Shown: in pieces, positions 20,848 to 29,914 of the stretch
How the letters are laid out: the number at the start of each line of letters is the position of its first letter
Position numbering within the stretch: position 1 is the first letter of the stretch
Assembly: GCA_000720845.1 (NCBI GenBank)
Contig: JODU01000012.1
Location: 62,001 to 126,000 of the forward strand
Direction of reading: 5' to 3'
DNA: 64,000 bases
Source of the DNA: Kitasatospora aureofaciens
GTDB lineage: Bacteria > Actinomycetota > Actinomycetes > Streptomycetales > Streptomycetaceae
Notes under the pieces: model-generated
What the model saw: only the letters and a program-made list of their open reading frames with translations
Told to the model about the DNA's origin: nothing
Database searches by the model: none
Program-made: the position numbers and the translations under genes

Positions 20848-23800
20848 CTATGCGTAGAACAGCTCCTCCACCACCGTCCGGGCCCGGCGGGCCGTGCGGC
20901 GGTACTCGTCGAGCATGTCGCCCGCGTGACCCGGCCCGTGGCCCAGGTAGCGCCCCACCGCCGCCAGCTCGCGCGGGTCGGTCGGGAAGGTGTCGCCGGC
21001 CCGCCCGCGGACCAGCATCACCGCGTTGCGGACCCGGGTCGCCAGCACCCAGGCCTCGTCGAGCGTGGCGGTGTGCTCCTCCGAGACCAGCCCCGCGTCA
21101 CGGGCCGCGGCCAGCGCCGCCCGCGTCCTGGTGGTCCGCAGCCCGGCGATCTCGTGCCCGTGCCGCAGCTGGAACAGCTGCACGGTCCACTCCACGTCGG
21201 ACAGACCGCCCGGCCCCAGTTTGGCGTGCAGCTTGGGGTCGGCCCCGCGCGGCAGCCGCTCGGACTCCATGCGGGCCTTCAGCCGCCGGATCTCCCGTAC
21301 GGCGTCCTCCTCCAGCCCGCCCTCCGGGTACCGCAAGGGGTCGATCAACTCGATGAAGCGCCGTCCGAGGTCCTCGTCCCCGGCGACGAACTCGGCCCGC
21401 AGCAGCGCGTGCGACTCCCACCCCAGCGACCAGCGCCGGTAGTAGGCCTCGTACGACTTCAGGGTCCGCACCAGCGGCCCCGACCTGCCCTCGGGGCGCA
21501 GGTCGGCGTCGATCAGCAGCGGCGGGTCGGCGCTCGGCACCTGGAGCAGGCGCCGCATCTCGGAGACGACCTTGTTGGCGGCGTCGCCCGCCTCCCGCTC
21601 GTCCACCCCGTCCCGGGGCTCGTGCACGAACAGCACGTCCGCGTCCGAGCCGTAGCCCAGCTCGTGTCCGCCGAAGCGGCCCATGGCGATGATCGCGAAC
21701 CGGGTCGGCAGGACGTCGCCCCACTTCTCCCGCACCACCGCCCGCAGCGTCCCCGCCAGGGTCGCCGCCGTCAGGTCGGACACGGCGCCGCCGACCAGGT
21801 CCACCAGCGCGCCCTGGTCGGCCGCGACGGGCCGGGCCTCGGTGCCGTAGGAGCCGACGATGTCCGCGGCGGCCGTGCGGAACAGCTCCCGGCGCCGTAC
21901 GCCGCGCACCGCGGTGACGGCCTGTACGGCGTCGTCGGCGCGCCGGACCGCGGCGAGGGTCTCCTGCTCCAGCTGGGCCCGGCCGCGCGGCCGCAGTCCC
22001 CCGGCGACGCCGTCCCCGAGCAGCGCCACGGCCTCCGGGGCACGCATCAGCAGGTCGGGGGCGAGCCGCCCGGCGGAGAGCACGCGGGCCAGGTTCTCGG
22101 CGGCCGCGCCCTCGTCCCGCAGCAGCCTGAGGTACCAGGGGGTGGTGCCGAGCGCGTCGGAGACCTTGCGGAAGTTCAGCAGTCCGGTGTCCGGGTCCGC
22201 GGAGTCGGCGAACCAGCCGAGCAGCACGGGCAACAGGGTGCGCTGGATGGCGGCCTTGCGGGTGACACCGGAGGCCAGCGCCTCCAGGTGCCTGAGCGCG
22301 GCGGCCGGGTCGGCGTAACCGAGGGCGACCAGGCGCTCCCGGGCCGCCTCGGGGCTGAGCCGGGCCTCGCCGGGCGCGAGCTGGGCGACGGCGTCGAGCA
22401 GCGGCCGGTAGAACAGCTTCTCGTGCAGCCGGCGGACGACGGCGGCGTGCCGCTTCCACACACGCAGCAGTCCGGCCACCGGGTCGGTGCGCATGCCCAG
22501 GGAGCGCCCCATGCGGCGCAGGTCGGCCTCCTCCTCGGGCACGAGGTGGGTGCGGCGCAGCCGGTGCAGCTGGATGCGGTGCTCCATGGAGCGCAGGAAG
22601 CGGTACGCCTCGTCGAGCTGGGCGGCGTCCGTACGGCCGACGTAGCCGCCCGCGGCGAGCGCCTCCAGCGCGTCCAGCGTCGTGCCGCTGTGCAGGGAGG
22701 TGTCCGCCCGCCCGTGCACCAGCTGGAGCAGCTGCACGGCGAACTCGACGTCCCTCAGGCCGCCCGGCCCGAGCTTGAGCTGCCGGTCGACCTCGGCGAC
22801 GGGGATGTTCTCCACCACCCGGCGGCGCATCTTCTGCACGTCCGGGACGAAGTTCTCGCGGTCGGCGGCCTGCCACACCAGCGGCTGGAGGGCGGCCACG
22901 TACTCGGCGCCGAGGCCGGGGTCGCCGGCCACCGGGCGGGCCTTGAGCAGCGCCTGGAACTCCCAGGTCTTGGCCCAGCGCTGGTAGTAGGCGACGTGGC
23001 TGCTGAGGGTGCGCACCAGCGGGCCGTTGCGGCCTTCGGGGCGGAGGTTGGCGTCGACGGGCCAGATCGAGCCCTCGACGGTGGTCTCGGAGCAGATCCG
23101 CATCATGTGCGAGGCCAGCGAGGTCGCGGCCCGCAGCGCCTTGGTCTCGTCCACGTCGGGGCCGGCGCCCTCCGCGGGCTCGCCCACGAAGATCACGTCG
23201 ACGTCGGAGACGTAGTTCAGCTCGTGCCCGCCGCACTTGCCCATCGCGATCACCGCCAGCCGGCACCGCGCGGCGTCCTCGGGGGCGGCGGCCTCGGCGA
23301 GGGCCAGGGCGGCGCGCAGGGTGGCGGTGGCGAGGTCGGCCAGCTCGGCGGCGGTCTCGGCGACGTCGATGGTGCCGCACACGTCGCGGGCGGCGATGGA
23401 CAGCAGGCAGCGCCGGTAGGCGACGCGCAGGGACACCGGGTCGGTGGCCTCGGCGAGTCCCCGCTCGAACTCCTCCACCCCGCGGTGCAGGTCGCGCGGC
23501 TCGTACGTGACCAGGGTCCGCCAGTCCCCCGCGTGCCGGGCGAGGTGGTCGGCGAGCGCCTCGGAGGCGCCGAGCACCCCGAGGAGGCGGTCCCGCAGCG
23601 GCTTGGCCGCTATCAGGGTGTCCAGCAGCTCCTGGCGGGCGGTGGGGTCGGGCTGCGCCTCGAGCAGCCGCACCAGTCCGTGCAGGGCGAGGTCCGGGTC
23701 GGCGGTGGCGCCCAGCGCCTCCAGGAGCACGGGGTCGGCGCGCAGCTCGGCCAGCTCCGCCCCCTCCAGCAGCCGCTCGGCGGCCGAGGGATCGGTGAAG

Positions 23801-23853
23801 CCGTGCCGCAGCAGCCGCGTGAAGGTACTGCTCCTGCGCCCCGGCGCCGTCAT
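20848..23853 (-). CDS. glnE: bifunctional glutamine synthetase adenylyltransferase/deadenylase
   Basis: The 1001-residue cytoplasmic enzyme adenylylates glutamine synthetase I when nitrogen is plentiful and removes the AMP when it is scarce. Two nucleotidyltransferase domains are visible: the N-terminal one at about residue 205 (GKCGGHELNYVSDVDVIFVGE) and the C-terminal one at about 722 (GRFGGHELGYGSDADVLFVHE), each with the paired Asp that bind metal. Helical GlnD-PII-like linker regions lie between and after them. Length fits actinobacterial GlnE. It shares this neighbourhood with glnA2 and nadE, a nitrogen-metabolism core. Confidence 0.96.
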   Translation of the reverse strand: MTAPGRRSSTFTRLLRHGFTDPSAAERLLEGAELAELRADPVLLEALGATADPDLALHGLVRLLEAQPDPTARQELLDTLIAAKPLRDRLLGVLGASEALADHLARHAGDWRTLVTYEPRDLHRGVEEFERGLAEATDPVSLRVAYRRCLLSIAARDVCGTIDVAETAAELADLATATLRAALALAEAAAPEDAARCRLAVIAMGKCGGHELNYVSDVDVIFVGEPAEGAGPDVDETKALRAATSLASHMMRICSETTVEGSIWPVDANLRPEGRNGPLVRTLSSHVAYYQRWAKTWEFQALLKARPVAGDPGLGAEYVAALQPLVWQAADRENFVPDVQKMRRRVVENIPVAEVDRQLKLGPGGLRDVEFAVQLLQLVHGRADTSLHSGTTLDALEALAAGGYVGRTDAAQLDEAYRFLRSMEHRIQLHRLRRTHLVPEEEADLRRMGRSLGMRTDPVAGLLRVWKRHAAVVRRLHEKLFYRPLLDAVAQLAPGEARLSPEAARERLVALGYADPAAALRHLEALASGVTRKAAIQRTLLPVLLGWFADSADPDTGLLNFRKVSDALGTTPWYLRLLRDEGAAAENLARVLSAGRLAPDLLMRAPEAVALLGDGVAGGLRPRGRAQLEQETLAAVRRADDAVQAVTAVRGVRRRELFRTAAADIVGSYGTEARPVAADQGALVDLVGGAVSDLTAATLAGTLRAVVREKWGDVLPTRFAIIAMGRFGGHELGYGSDADVLFVHEPRDGVDEREAGDAANKVVSEMRRLLQVPSADPPLLIDADLRPEGRSGPLVRTLKSYEAYYRRWSLGWESHALLRAEFVAGDEDLGRRFIELIDPLRYPEGGLEEDAVREIRRLKARMESERLPRGADPKLHAKLGPGGLSDVEWTVQLFQLRHGHEIAGLRTTRTRAALAAARDAGLVSEEHTATLDEAWVLATRVRNAVMLVRGRAGDTFPTDPRELAAVGRYLGHGPGHAGDMLDEYRRTARRARTVVEELFYA

Positions 23854-23984
23854 CTCGCCCTCCAGTCGGACTGCGGGGCACGTGGGCCCGGTCGGATCAA
23901 GGTCGTACGGGCTGAGCGTAGCCGGGGAACGGCGTGCGGGCGCCGGGACGTACCGCTCCCGCTTTCCGGTGGACCGCTCCAGAC

Positions 23985-24005
23985 TCGTACGATATCTTGT
24001 ACAAG
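23985..24005. promoter_or_regulatory. candidate YefM-YoeB operator (two GTAC-centred palindromes)
   Basis: TCGTACGA (23985-23992) and CTTGTACAAG (23996-24005) have centres 12 bases apart. The second contains the TGTACA core known from the E. coli yefM-yoeB operator, where a long and a short palindrome lie one helical turn apart. The site ends 21 bases before the yefM start. Confidence 0.65.
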
Positions 24006-24026
24006 CCGAGGAAGGGAGGCACTGGT

Positions 24027-24290
24027 ATGTCCATCACCGCCAGCGAAGCCCGTCAGAATCTGTTCCCGCTGATAGAGCAGGTCAACGAGGACCACGCCCC
24101 GGTGCACATCACCTCCCGCAAGGGGAATGCCGTGCTCATGTCCGAGGAGGACTTCACGGCGTGGACGGAGACGGTGCACCTCCTGCGCTCGCCGAGGAAC
24201 GCCCGGCGTCTGCTCGACTCCATCGCCGAGGCCGAGGCGGGCGACGCACGGCAGCGTGAGCTGATCGACCCGGACGCGGAGCGGGCGTGA
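24027..24290 (+). CDS. yefM: YefM-type antitoxin (Phd/YefM family)
   Basis: The 87-residue antitoxin starts [22 protein letters not shown], the standard Phd/YefM N-terminal dimer and DNA-binding domain, continuing [34 protein letters not shown]. The acidic C-terminal tail ([20 protein letters not shown]) should wrap the toxin. GGGAGG lies seven bases before the ATG, so the longer upstream frame is rejected. The gene overlaps yoeB by four bases (GTGA). The complex probably represses its own promoter through the palindromes just upstream. Confidence 0.95.
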   Translation: MSITASEARQNLFPLIEQVNEDHAPVHITSRKGNAVLMSEEDFTAWTETVHLLRSPRNARRLLDSIAEAEAGDARQRELIDPDAERA

Positions 24291-24541
24291 GGATCACTTT
24301 CACGTCCCACGGCTGGGAGGACTACGTCCACTGGGCCGAGAGCGACCGGAAGGTGACCAAGCGGATCAACAGACTGATCGCCGACATCGCCCGTGACCCG
24401 TTCAAGGGCATCGGCAAGCCGGAGCCCCTCAAGGGCGACCTGTCCGGCTACTGGTCACGGCGCATCGACGACACGCACCGTCTTGTGTACAAGCCGACCG
24501 ATGACCTGCTGGTCATCGTCCAGGCGCGCTACCACTACTGA
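24287..24541 (+). CDS. yoeB: YoeB-type mRNA interferase toxin
   Basis: The GTG start overlaps the yefM stop, giving an 84-residue protein exactly as long as E. coli YoeB. The catalytic residues known for YoeB fall at the same numbers: Glu46 (KPEPLKG), Arg65 (THRLVY), His83 and Tyr84 (the C-terminal RYHY). YoeB binds the ribosome and cuts mRNA in the A site, halting translation; YefM neutralises it. All key residues are intact, so the toxin is probably functional. A yefM/yoeB pair of this kind has been studied in Streptomyces. Confidence 0.95.
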   Translation: MRITFTSHGWEDYVHWAESDRKVTKRINRLIADIARDPFKGIGKPEPLKGDLSGYWSRRIDDTHRLVYKPTDDLLVIVQARYHY

Positions 24542-24593
24542 CACTCGCGCACCACTGACGCCCGCGGCCGACGCGGGCCGAAGGAGTCATGCC

Positions 24594-25040
24594 ATGGACT
24601 TCACGCTCGAAGTCGTCCCGCTCCCCGTCACCGACATCGACCGCGCCCGGGACTTCTACCGCGACAAGGTCGGCTTCCACGTCGACATCGACCAGGAGGT
24701 CATGCCGGGCATGCGGATCGTCCAGCTGACGCCCCCGGGCTCCGGCTGTTCCCTCGCCCTCGGCGACGCCATCTGGGACATGGCGCAGGGGCAGACCCGG
24801 CCGGAACCGGGCTCGTACCAGGGCCTCCAGCTCTGCGTCGCCGACATCAAGGCGGCCCACGCCGAGCTGACCGCGCGGGGCCTGGAGGTCTCCGAGCCGG
24901 TGCAGTACGCCCCGGACGACGGCGCCACCTTCATGTACTTCAAGGACCCGGACGGCAACGGCTGGGCGATCCAGGAGTACCGGCGCCGGGTGGCGGAGCC
25001 GCTGCACAAGGTGCTGGCCGACCTCAAGCGCGGAGGCTAG
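24594..25040 (+). CDS. VOC/glyoxalase-superfamily protein
   Basis: The 148-residue protein starts at ATG 24594 after AAGGAG. It has the two beta-alpha-beta-beta-beta units of the vicinal-oxygen-chelate fold: EVVPLPVTDIDRARDFYRDKVGF at the start, and YQGLQLCVADIKAAHAELTARG with the closing FMYFKDPDGNGWAIQEY. Closest by appearance to the antibiotic-resistance/glyoxalase-like VOC proteins. The substrate and any metal cannot be read from sequence. It is 52 bases after yoeB and convergent with nadE. Confidence 0.88.
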   Translation: MDFTLEVVPLPVTDIDRARDFYRDKVGFHVDIDQEVMPGMRIVQLTPPGSGCSLALGDAIWDMAQGQTRPEPGSYQGLQLCVADIKAAHAELTARGLEVSEPVQYAPDDGATFMYFKDPDGNGWAIQEYRRRVAEPLHKVLADLKRGG

Positions 25041-25043
25041 CCG

Positions 25044-25063
25044 GTACGGGGGCCGCCCCGTAC
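25044..25063. terminator. hairpin between the VOC gene and nadE
   Basis: GTACGGGG and CCCCGTAC, perfect 8-base arms with a 4-base loop, lie directly after the VOC stop and before the convergent nadE stop. Confidence 0.6.
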
Positions 25064-25077
25064 GGGGTTCCGCCGCC

Positions 25078-26838
25078 TCAGCCTCTCTCCCGCCAGCGGT
25101 TGGTGACCGGCAGGCGGCGGTCCTTGCCGAAGCCCTTGGACGAGATCTTGGTGCCCGGCGGGTACTGCCGCCGCTTGTACTCGGCGGTGTCCACCATGCG
25201 CAGGGTCCGCGTCACCAGCTCCCGGTCGTACCCGGCGGCGACGATCTCGTCCGCGCCGCGGTCCCCGTCGACGTACAGGGCGAGGATCGCGTCCAGCACC
25301 GGGTAGTCCGGCAGCGAGTCCGTGTCGACCTGGTCCGGGCGCAGCTCCGCGCTCGGCGGCTTGGTGATCGAGTTCTCGGGGATCGGCGGGGTCCGGCCCA
25401 GGGCGGCGGCCGCGCGGTTGCGCCACTCGGCGAGGCGGAAGACCGAGGTCTTGTACACGTCCTTGATGGGCCCGTACCCGCCCACCGAGTCGCCGTACAG
25501 CGTCGAGTAGCCGACCGCCAGCTCCGACTTGTTGCCGGGGGCCAGGACCAGGTGGCCCTCCTGGTTGGAGAGCGCCATCAGCAGCGTGCCGCGCAGCCGG
25601 GACTGGAGGTTCTCCTCGGCCAGGCCGGTCAGCTCCAGCGCGCCCGTGTACGCGTCGAACATCGGCTCGATGGACACGGTGCGGTAGTCGAGGCCGGTGC
25701 GCCGGGCCAGCTCGGCCGCGTCGTCCCTGGAGTGCTGGGAGGAGTACTTGGACGGCATCGAGACGCCGTACACGTGCTGGGCGCCGAGCGCGTCGCAGGC
25801 GATCGACGCGACCAGCGCGGAGTCGATGCCGCCGGACAGTCCGATCAGCACCGAGCGGAAGCCGTTCTTCGTGACGTACGCGCGCAGGCCGACGACGAGC
25901 GCCGAGTAGACCTCCTCGTCGTCGTCCAGCGGCTCGGCGTGGCCGCCGGACAGCCACGGCCCGGCGGCGGGCTCGGGCGCCGGCCGCTCGGAGAGCACCA
26001 CCCGGTCGATGCGCAGCCCGTCGTCCACGACGCCCGTGGGCGGCTCCGGCTCGGCGGCGGGCAGGTCGAGGTCCAGCACCACGCAGCCCTCGGTGAACTG
26101 CGGCGCCCGGGCCAGGACCGTCCCGTCCCGGTCGACGACGATCGAGTCGCCGTCGAAGACCAGCTCGTCCTGCCCGCCGGTCATGGCGAGGTAGGCGGTG
26201 GTGCACCCGGCCTCCCGGGCACGCCTGCTCACCAGCTCCAGCCGGGTGTCGTCCTTGTCCCGCTCGTACGGGGAGGCGTTGACGGAGAGCAGCAGCCCGG
26301 CGCGTGCCGAGCGGGCCGCCGGCACCCGGCCGCCGTCCTGCCACAGGTCCTCGCAGATGGCCAGCGCCACGTCCACGCCACGCACCCGCACCACGGGCAG
26401 GGTGTCACCGGGCACGAAGTAGCGGAACTCGTCGAAGACGCCGTAGTTCGGCAGGTGGTGCTTGGCGAAGCTCAGCGCCACCTCGCCGCCGTGCAGCACG
26501 GCCGCCGCGTTCTGCGGGGCGCCGGCCGGCTGGCCGTACCTCGGCTGCGCGGTCGCCGAGCGGTCGAGGTAGCCGACGACCACGGGGACCCCGCCGAGGC
26601 CCTCGTCCGCCAGCCGGCCCGCGAGGGAGCGCAGGGCGGCGCGGGAGGCCTCGACGAAGGACGACCTGAGGGCCAGGTCCTCGACCGGATACCCGGTCAG
26701 CGTCATCTCCGGGAACGCCACCAGGTGTGCTCCCTGGTCGGCCGAGTGCCGGGTCCAGCGCAGGACCGACTCGGCGTTGGCGTCGATGTCGCCGACGGTG
26801 GAGTCGATCTGGTTCAGGGCGAGTCGTAGTCGAGGCAC
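25078..26838 (-). CDS. nadE: glutamine-dependent NAD+ synthetase
   Basis: The 586-residue enzyme makes NAD+ from deamido-NAD+, ATP and glutamine, the last step of NAD biosynthesis. The N-terminal nitrilase-type glutaminase has its Glu-Lys-Cys triad: Glu44 (AFPEMTLTGYP), Lys in AKHHLPNYGVFDE, Cys in LAICEDLW. The C-terminal synthetase has the ATP pyrophosphatase P-loop GLSGGIDSALVAS at about residue 335 and later GNKSELAVGYSTLYGD. The C-terminus GYDRELVTRTLRMVDTAEYKRRQYPPG is typical. Start is GTG 26836-26838. Confidence 0.96.
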   Translation of the reverse strand: MPRLRLALNQIDSTVGDIDANAESVLRWTRHSADQGAHLVAFPEMTLTGYPVEDLALRSSFVEASRAALRSLAGRLADEGLGGVPVVVGYLDRSATAQPRYGQPAGAPQNAAAVLHGGEVALSFAKHHLPNYGVFDEFRYFVPGDTLPVVRVRGVDVALAICEDLWQDGGRVPAARSARAGLLLSVNASPYERDKDDTRLELVSRRAREAGCTTAYLAMTGGQDELVFDGDSIVVDRDGTVLARAPQFTEGCVVLDLDLPAAEPEPPTGVVDDGLRIDRVVLSERPAPEPAAGPWLSGGHAEPLDDDEEVYSALVVGLRAYVTKNGFRSVLIGLSGGIDSALVASIACDALGAQHVYGVSMPSKYSSQHSRDDAAELARRTGLDYRTVSIEPMFDAYTGALELTGLAEENLQSRLRGTLLMALSNQEGHLVLAPGNKSELAVGYSTLYGDSVGGYGPIKDVYKTSVFRLAEWRNRAAAALGRTPPIPENSITKPPSAELRPDQVDTDSLPDYPVLDAILALYVDGDRGADEIVAAGYDRELVTRTLRMVDTAEYKRRQYPPGTKISSKGFGKDRRLPVTNRWRERG

Positions 26839-26934
26839 GCGTCCACTGTAATCGTCAGAACGACGCGATGGGGCGCCGGACGTGTTACCGCCTCATGTCC
26901 GGGACCTCACGCAGGTCGCTTCATGTGCGCGGTC

Positions 26935-27561
26935 TCACGTCCGCGGCTTCGCGCCCCGCTCGGCCAGCAGGTCGGCCATCAGCCGGATCTCCGACTCCTG
27001 CGACTCCACCATTCCCTGGGCCAGCCGCTTCTCCACGCCGACCGTGCACCTCTCGACGCACCCCTCGGCCATGTGGACGCCGCCCTTGTGGTGCTCGGTC
27101 ATCAGCTGGAGGTAGTAGACCTCGGCCTGCTTCCCGTCCAGCGTCCCGAGCTTCTTCATCTCGGCGTCGGTGGCCATCCCGGGCATCAGCGACCCCTCAC
27201 CGGCGGAGGGTGCGTCGCCCATGTCCATCCAGGTCATCGGCGGCTCCGAGGACACCTTGGGCAGCGCCCACAGGTCCAGCCAGCCGATCATCATGCCGCG
27301 CTGGTTGGCCTGGGTCTGCGCGATGTCGTACGCGAGGCGCCGCACCTCCTCGTCGTCGGTGCGGTCGCGCACGATGTACGACATCTCCACGGCCTGCTGG
27401 TGGTGGACCGACATGTCCCGCGCGAACCCGGCGTCCGCGGAGTCGGCGGCCGGGACCGTGCCGCCGCCGTCGTCCCCGGCGACCGCGTAGGTGATCCCGC
27501 CGGCCGCGACGAGCACGGCGGCCGCGGCCCCCGCGATCCAGCCGGCCCGCTTCGTGGTCAC
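26935..27561 (-). CDS. DUF305 family exported protein
   Basis: The start is the GTG at 27561, whose last bases overlap the stop of the upstream DUF3105 gene (GTGA), so translation is coupled; a longer form from 27582 is possible. The 208-residue protein has an N-terminal membrane anchor or signal (WIAGAAAAVLVAAGGITYAVAG) and a His/Met-rich DUF305 four-helix fold: FARDMSVHHQQAVEMSYIV, then YYLQLMTEHHKGGVHMAEGC. These HH and HxxM clusters are ferritin-like and could bind metal such as copper, but the function is not established. It pairs with DUF3105, a common actinobacterial arrangement. Confidence 0.88.
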   Translation of the reverse strand: MTTKRAGWIAGAAAAVLVAAGGITYAVAGDDGGGTVPAADSADAGFARDMSVHHQQAVEMSYIVRDRTDDEEVRRLAYDIAQTQANQRGMMIGWLDLWALPKVSSEPPMTWMDMGDAPSAGEGSLMPGMATDAEMKKLGTLDGKQAEVYYLQLMTEHHKGGVHMAEGCVERCTVGVEKRLAQGMVESQESEIRLMADLLAERGAKPRT

Positions 27562-28226
27562 TGGGACAGCCCGTTGGTGCACGCGGCCCCCGGCTCGGGG
27601 GTCTGCCGGCCCTGGACGAACTTCTCGAAGAACTTGTCCACGTTCGGGTCGTCGGCACCGGTCACCGTGCGCTGGTGCCCCCAGGCGGACAGCACGATCG
27701 GGTCCTTCTGCTTGTCGTCGGGGCTCATCAGCGAGTACGGCGTCTTCTTGACCTTGGCGGCCAGCTTCTGGACGTCGGCCTCGGGGGCCTTGTCGGTGTA
27801 CGTCACCCAGACGGCACCGTGCTCCAGGGAGTGCACGGCGTTCTCGTTGTTCAGCGGCTTGGTGTAGACGTCGCCGTTGCAGTTCATCCAGACCTGGTTG
27901 TGGTCGCCGCCGACCGGGGGCTCGACGGGGTAGGTGACCTTCTTGGTGACGTGGTTGCGCCCCAGGTCGCCCTTCCAGGTCCGCACGCCGTCCGCGCCGG
28001 TCTCGAACTTTCCGGAGGTCTTGGCGTCGGAGGCCGTGTCGCCGGAGGAGTCGTCGGACTGCGACCGGACGAGGAGGACGCCGCCGACGACGAGACCGGC
28101 GACGACCACGGTGCTGAGCGTGATCGTGAGGATCCGGTTCCTGCGGTCGCGGGCCTCCTCGGCACGCCGCATCTCGGCTATGCGGGCCTGTCGCGCCGCG
28201 TTGCTGCTCTTCTTGGCGGAACCCAT
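27558..28226 (-). CDS. DUF3105 family membrane protein
   Basis: The 222-residue protein starts MGSAKKSSNAARQ with GAAGG upstream. A basic cytoplasmic N-terminus is followed by one membrane segment at ~36-55 (ILTITLSTVVVAGLVVGGVLLV) and an extracytoplasmic DUF3105 domain: HVTKKVTYPVEPPVGGDHNQVWMNCNGDVY, NAVHSLEHGAVWVTY, then LSAWGHQRTV. The conserved His residues and Cys suggest metal binding. It is the promoter-proximal gene of the DUF3105-DUF305 pair and is divergent from glnA2. Confidence 0.88.
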   Translation of the reverse strand: MGSAKKSSNAARQARIAEMRRAEEARDRRNRILTITLSTVVVAGLVVGGVLLVRSQSDDSSGDTASDAKTSGKFETGADGVRTWKGDLGRNHVTKKVTYPVEPPVGGDHNQVWMNCNGDVYTKPLNNENAVHSLEHGAVWVTYTDKAPEADVQKLAAKVKKTPYSLMSPDDKQKDPIVLSAWGHQRTVTGADDPNVDKFFEKFVQGRQTPEPGAACTNGLSQ

Positions 28227-28516
28227 GGGGTGTTGCCCTTCTGGGAAGACTTCTGGAGACGGACGAGCGTGAGGTCCGCTGATCGTAATGGCGCGGAGCC
28301 CGACCTTCGTAGGGCGGGCACAGGATCTGTCCCGGCCGGAGCCCCGGAATGGCCCGATCGAACAGGTGGCCTCTACGCTGCGGTCACGGGGTGGGCCGGC
28401 CGACGGAGGTCCGCAACGCACACGTAACGGCGCTGTGGTGTGATGCTCAGGTGCCCGACCGCCTCCCGCCGTACCGGAGACAGGCGGCCTGACCAGCAAG
28501 GATGGGGAAGCGGAAG
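28227..28516. promoter_or_regulatory. divergent region between DUF3105 and glnA2
   Basis: This 290-base stretch should carry both promoters. I see no clear GlnR box (GTNAC-N6-GAAAC) and no further gene. Confidence 0.4.
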
Positions 28517-29878
28517 ATGGACAAGCAGCAGGAGTTCGTGATCCGGACGCTGGAGGAGCGCGACATCCGGTTCGTACGCCTGTGGTTCACGGACGTTCTG
28601 GGCTTCCTCAAGTCCGTCGCCGTGGCCCCGGCCGAGCTGGAGCAGGCCTTCGACGAGGGCATCGGTTTCGACGGCTCCGCGATCGAGGGCTTCGCCCGGG
28701 TCTACGAGTCCGACATGATCGCCAAGCCGGACCCGTCGACGTTCCAGGTCCTGCCGTGGCGCGCGGAGGCCCCCGGCACGGCCCGCATGTTCTGCGACAT
28801 CCTCATGCCGGACGGCTCGCCGTCCTTCGCGGACCCGCGGTACGTCCTCAAGCGCGCCCTGGCCCGCACCTCCGACCTGGGCTTCACCTTCTACACCCAC
28901 CCGGAGATCGAGTTCTTCCTGCTGAAGGACAAGCCGGTCGACGGCTCGGTGCCCACCCCCGCCGACAACTCCGGGTACTTCGACCACACCCCGCAGAACA
29001 TCGGCATGGACTTCCGCCGCCAGGCGATCACCATGCTGGAGTCGATGGGCATCTCGGTGGAGTTCTCCCACCACGAGGGCGCCCCCGGCCAGCAGGAGAT
29101 CGACCTGCGCTACGCGGACGCGCTCTCCACGGCCGACAACATCATGACCTTCCGCCTGGTCATGAAGCAGGTCGCGCTGGAGCAGGGCCTCCAGGCCACC
29201 TTCATGCCGAAGCCGTTCTCGGAGTACCCCGGCTCGGGCATGCACACCCACCTCTCCCTCTTCGAGGGCGACCGCAACGCGTTCTACGAGTCCGGCGCGG
29301 AGTACCAGCTCTCCAAGGTCGGCCGCTCCTTCATCGCGGGCCTGCTCCGCCACGCCGCGGAGATCTCCGCGGTCACCAACCAGTGGGTGAACTCCTACAA
29401 GCGCATCTGGGGCGGCACCGAGCGCACGGCGGGCGCCGGCGGCGAGGCCCCGTCCTACATCTGCTGGGGCCACAACAACCGCTCGGCCCTGGTCCGCGTC
29501 CCGATGTACAAGCCCGGCAAGACCGGCTCGGCCCGCGTCGAGGTCCGCTCCATCGACTCCGGTGCCAACCCGTACCTGACCTACGCCGTCCTCCTCGCCG
29601 CCGGCCTCAAGGGCATCGAGGAGGGCTACGAGCTGCCGCCGGGCGCCGAGGACGACGTCTGGGCCCTCTCGGACGCGGAGCGTCGCGCCCTGGGCATCGA
29701 GCCCCTCCCGCAGAACCTGGGCGAGGCCCTCGCCCTGATGGAACGCAGCGACCTGGTCGCCGAGACCCTGGGCGAACACGTCTTCGACTTCTTCCTCCGC
29801 AACAAGCGGCAGGAGTGGGAGGAGTACCGGTCGCAGGTGACGGCGTTCGAGCTGCGGAAGTCGCTGCCGGTGCTGTAG
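28517..29878 (+). CDS. glnA2: glutamine synthetase-like enzyme GlnA2 (gamma-glutamylpolyamine synthetase type)
   Basis: ATG 28517 (MDKQQEFVIRTLEERDIRF) has GGAAG at five bases and gives 453 residues, the length I recall for S. coelicolor GlnA2; an in-frame ATG at 28502 has no proper site. Beta-grasp and catalytic GS domains are complete: GFDGSAIEGFARVYESDM, the metal-binding EIEFFLL and HHEGAPGQQEIDL, the ATP-side GSGMHTHLSLF and NRSALVRVP. GlnA2 of S. coelicolor has been reported to glutamylate polyamines rather than ammonia. The loop around the GSI adenylylation Tyr is not conserved in an obvious form, so GlnE probably acts on GlnA1 elsewhere. Confidence 0.93.
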   Translation: MDKQQEFVIRTLEERDIRFVRLWFTDVLGFLKSVAVAPAELEQAFDEGIGFDGSAIEGFARVYESDMIAKPDPSTFQVLPWRAEAPGTARMFCDILMPDGSPSFADPRYVLKRALARTSDLGFTFYTHPEIEFFLLKDKPVDGSVPTPADNSGYFDHTPQNIGMDFRRQAITMLESMGISVEFSHHEGAPGQQEIDLRYADALSTADNIMTFRLVMKQVALEQGLQATFMPKPFSEYPGSGMHTHLSLFEGDRNAFYESGAEYQLSKVGRSFIAGLLRHAAEISAVTNQWVNSYKRIWGGTERTAGAGGEAPSYICWGHNNRSALVRVPMYKPGKTGSARVEVRSIDSGANPYLTYAVLLAAGLKGIEEGYELPPGAEDDVWALSDAERRALGIEPLPQNLGEALALMERSDLVAETLGEHVFDFFLRNKRQEWEEYRSQVTAFELRKSLPVL

Positions 29879-29883
29879 CCGGG

Positions 29884-29913
29884 CCGGGGGGCGGCAGGCT
29901 GGCCGCCCCCCGG
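29884..29913. terminator. bidirectional terminator after glnA2
   Basis: CCGGGGGGCGGC and GCCGCCCCCCGG are exact 12-base arms with a 6-base loop. It serves glnA2 and the convergent membrane protein gene. Confidence 0.78.
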
Positions 29914-29914
29914 T

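Noticed and set aside
20734..24072. Long plus-strand ORF opposite glnE
   Set aside because: Shadow of glnE in the complementary frame, low-complexity and without motifs.
24470..24500. TTGTGTACAAG within yoeB as a second promoter operator
   Set aside because: It is inside coding sequence for conserved residues (LVYKP) and no promoter is nearby; mentioned only as a possible extra binding site.
28227..28516. GlnR box before glnA2
   Set aside because: A GTAAC occurs near 28425 but is not followed at the right spacing by GAAAC or a close variant.
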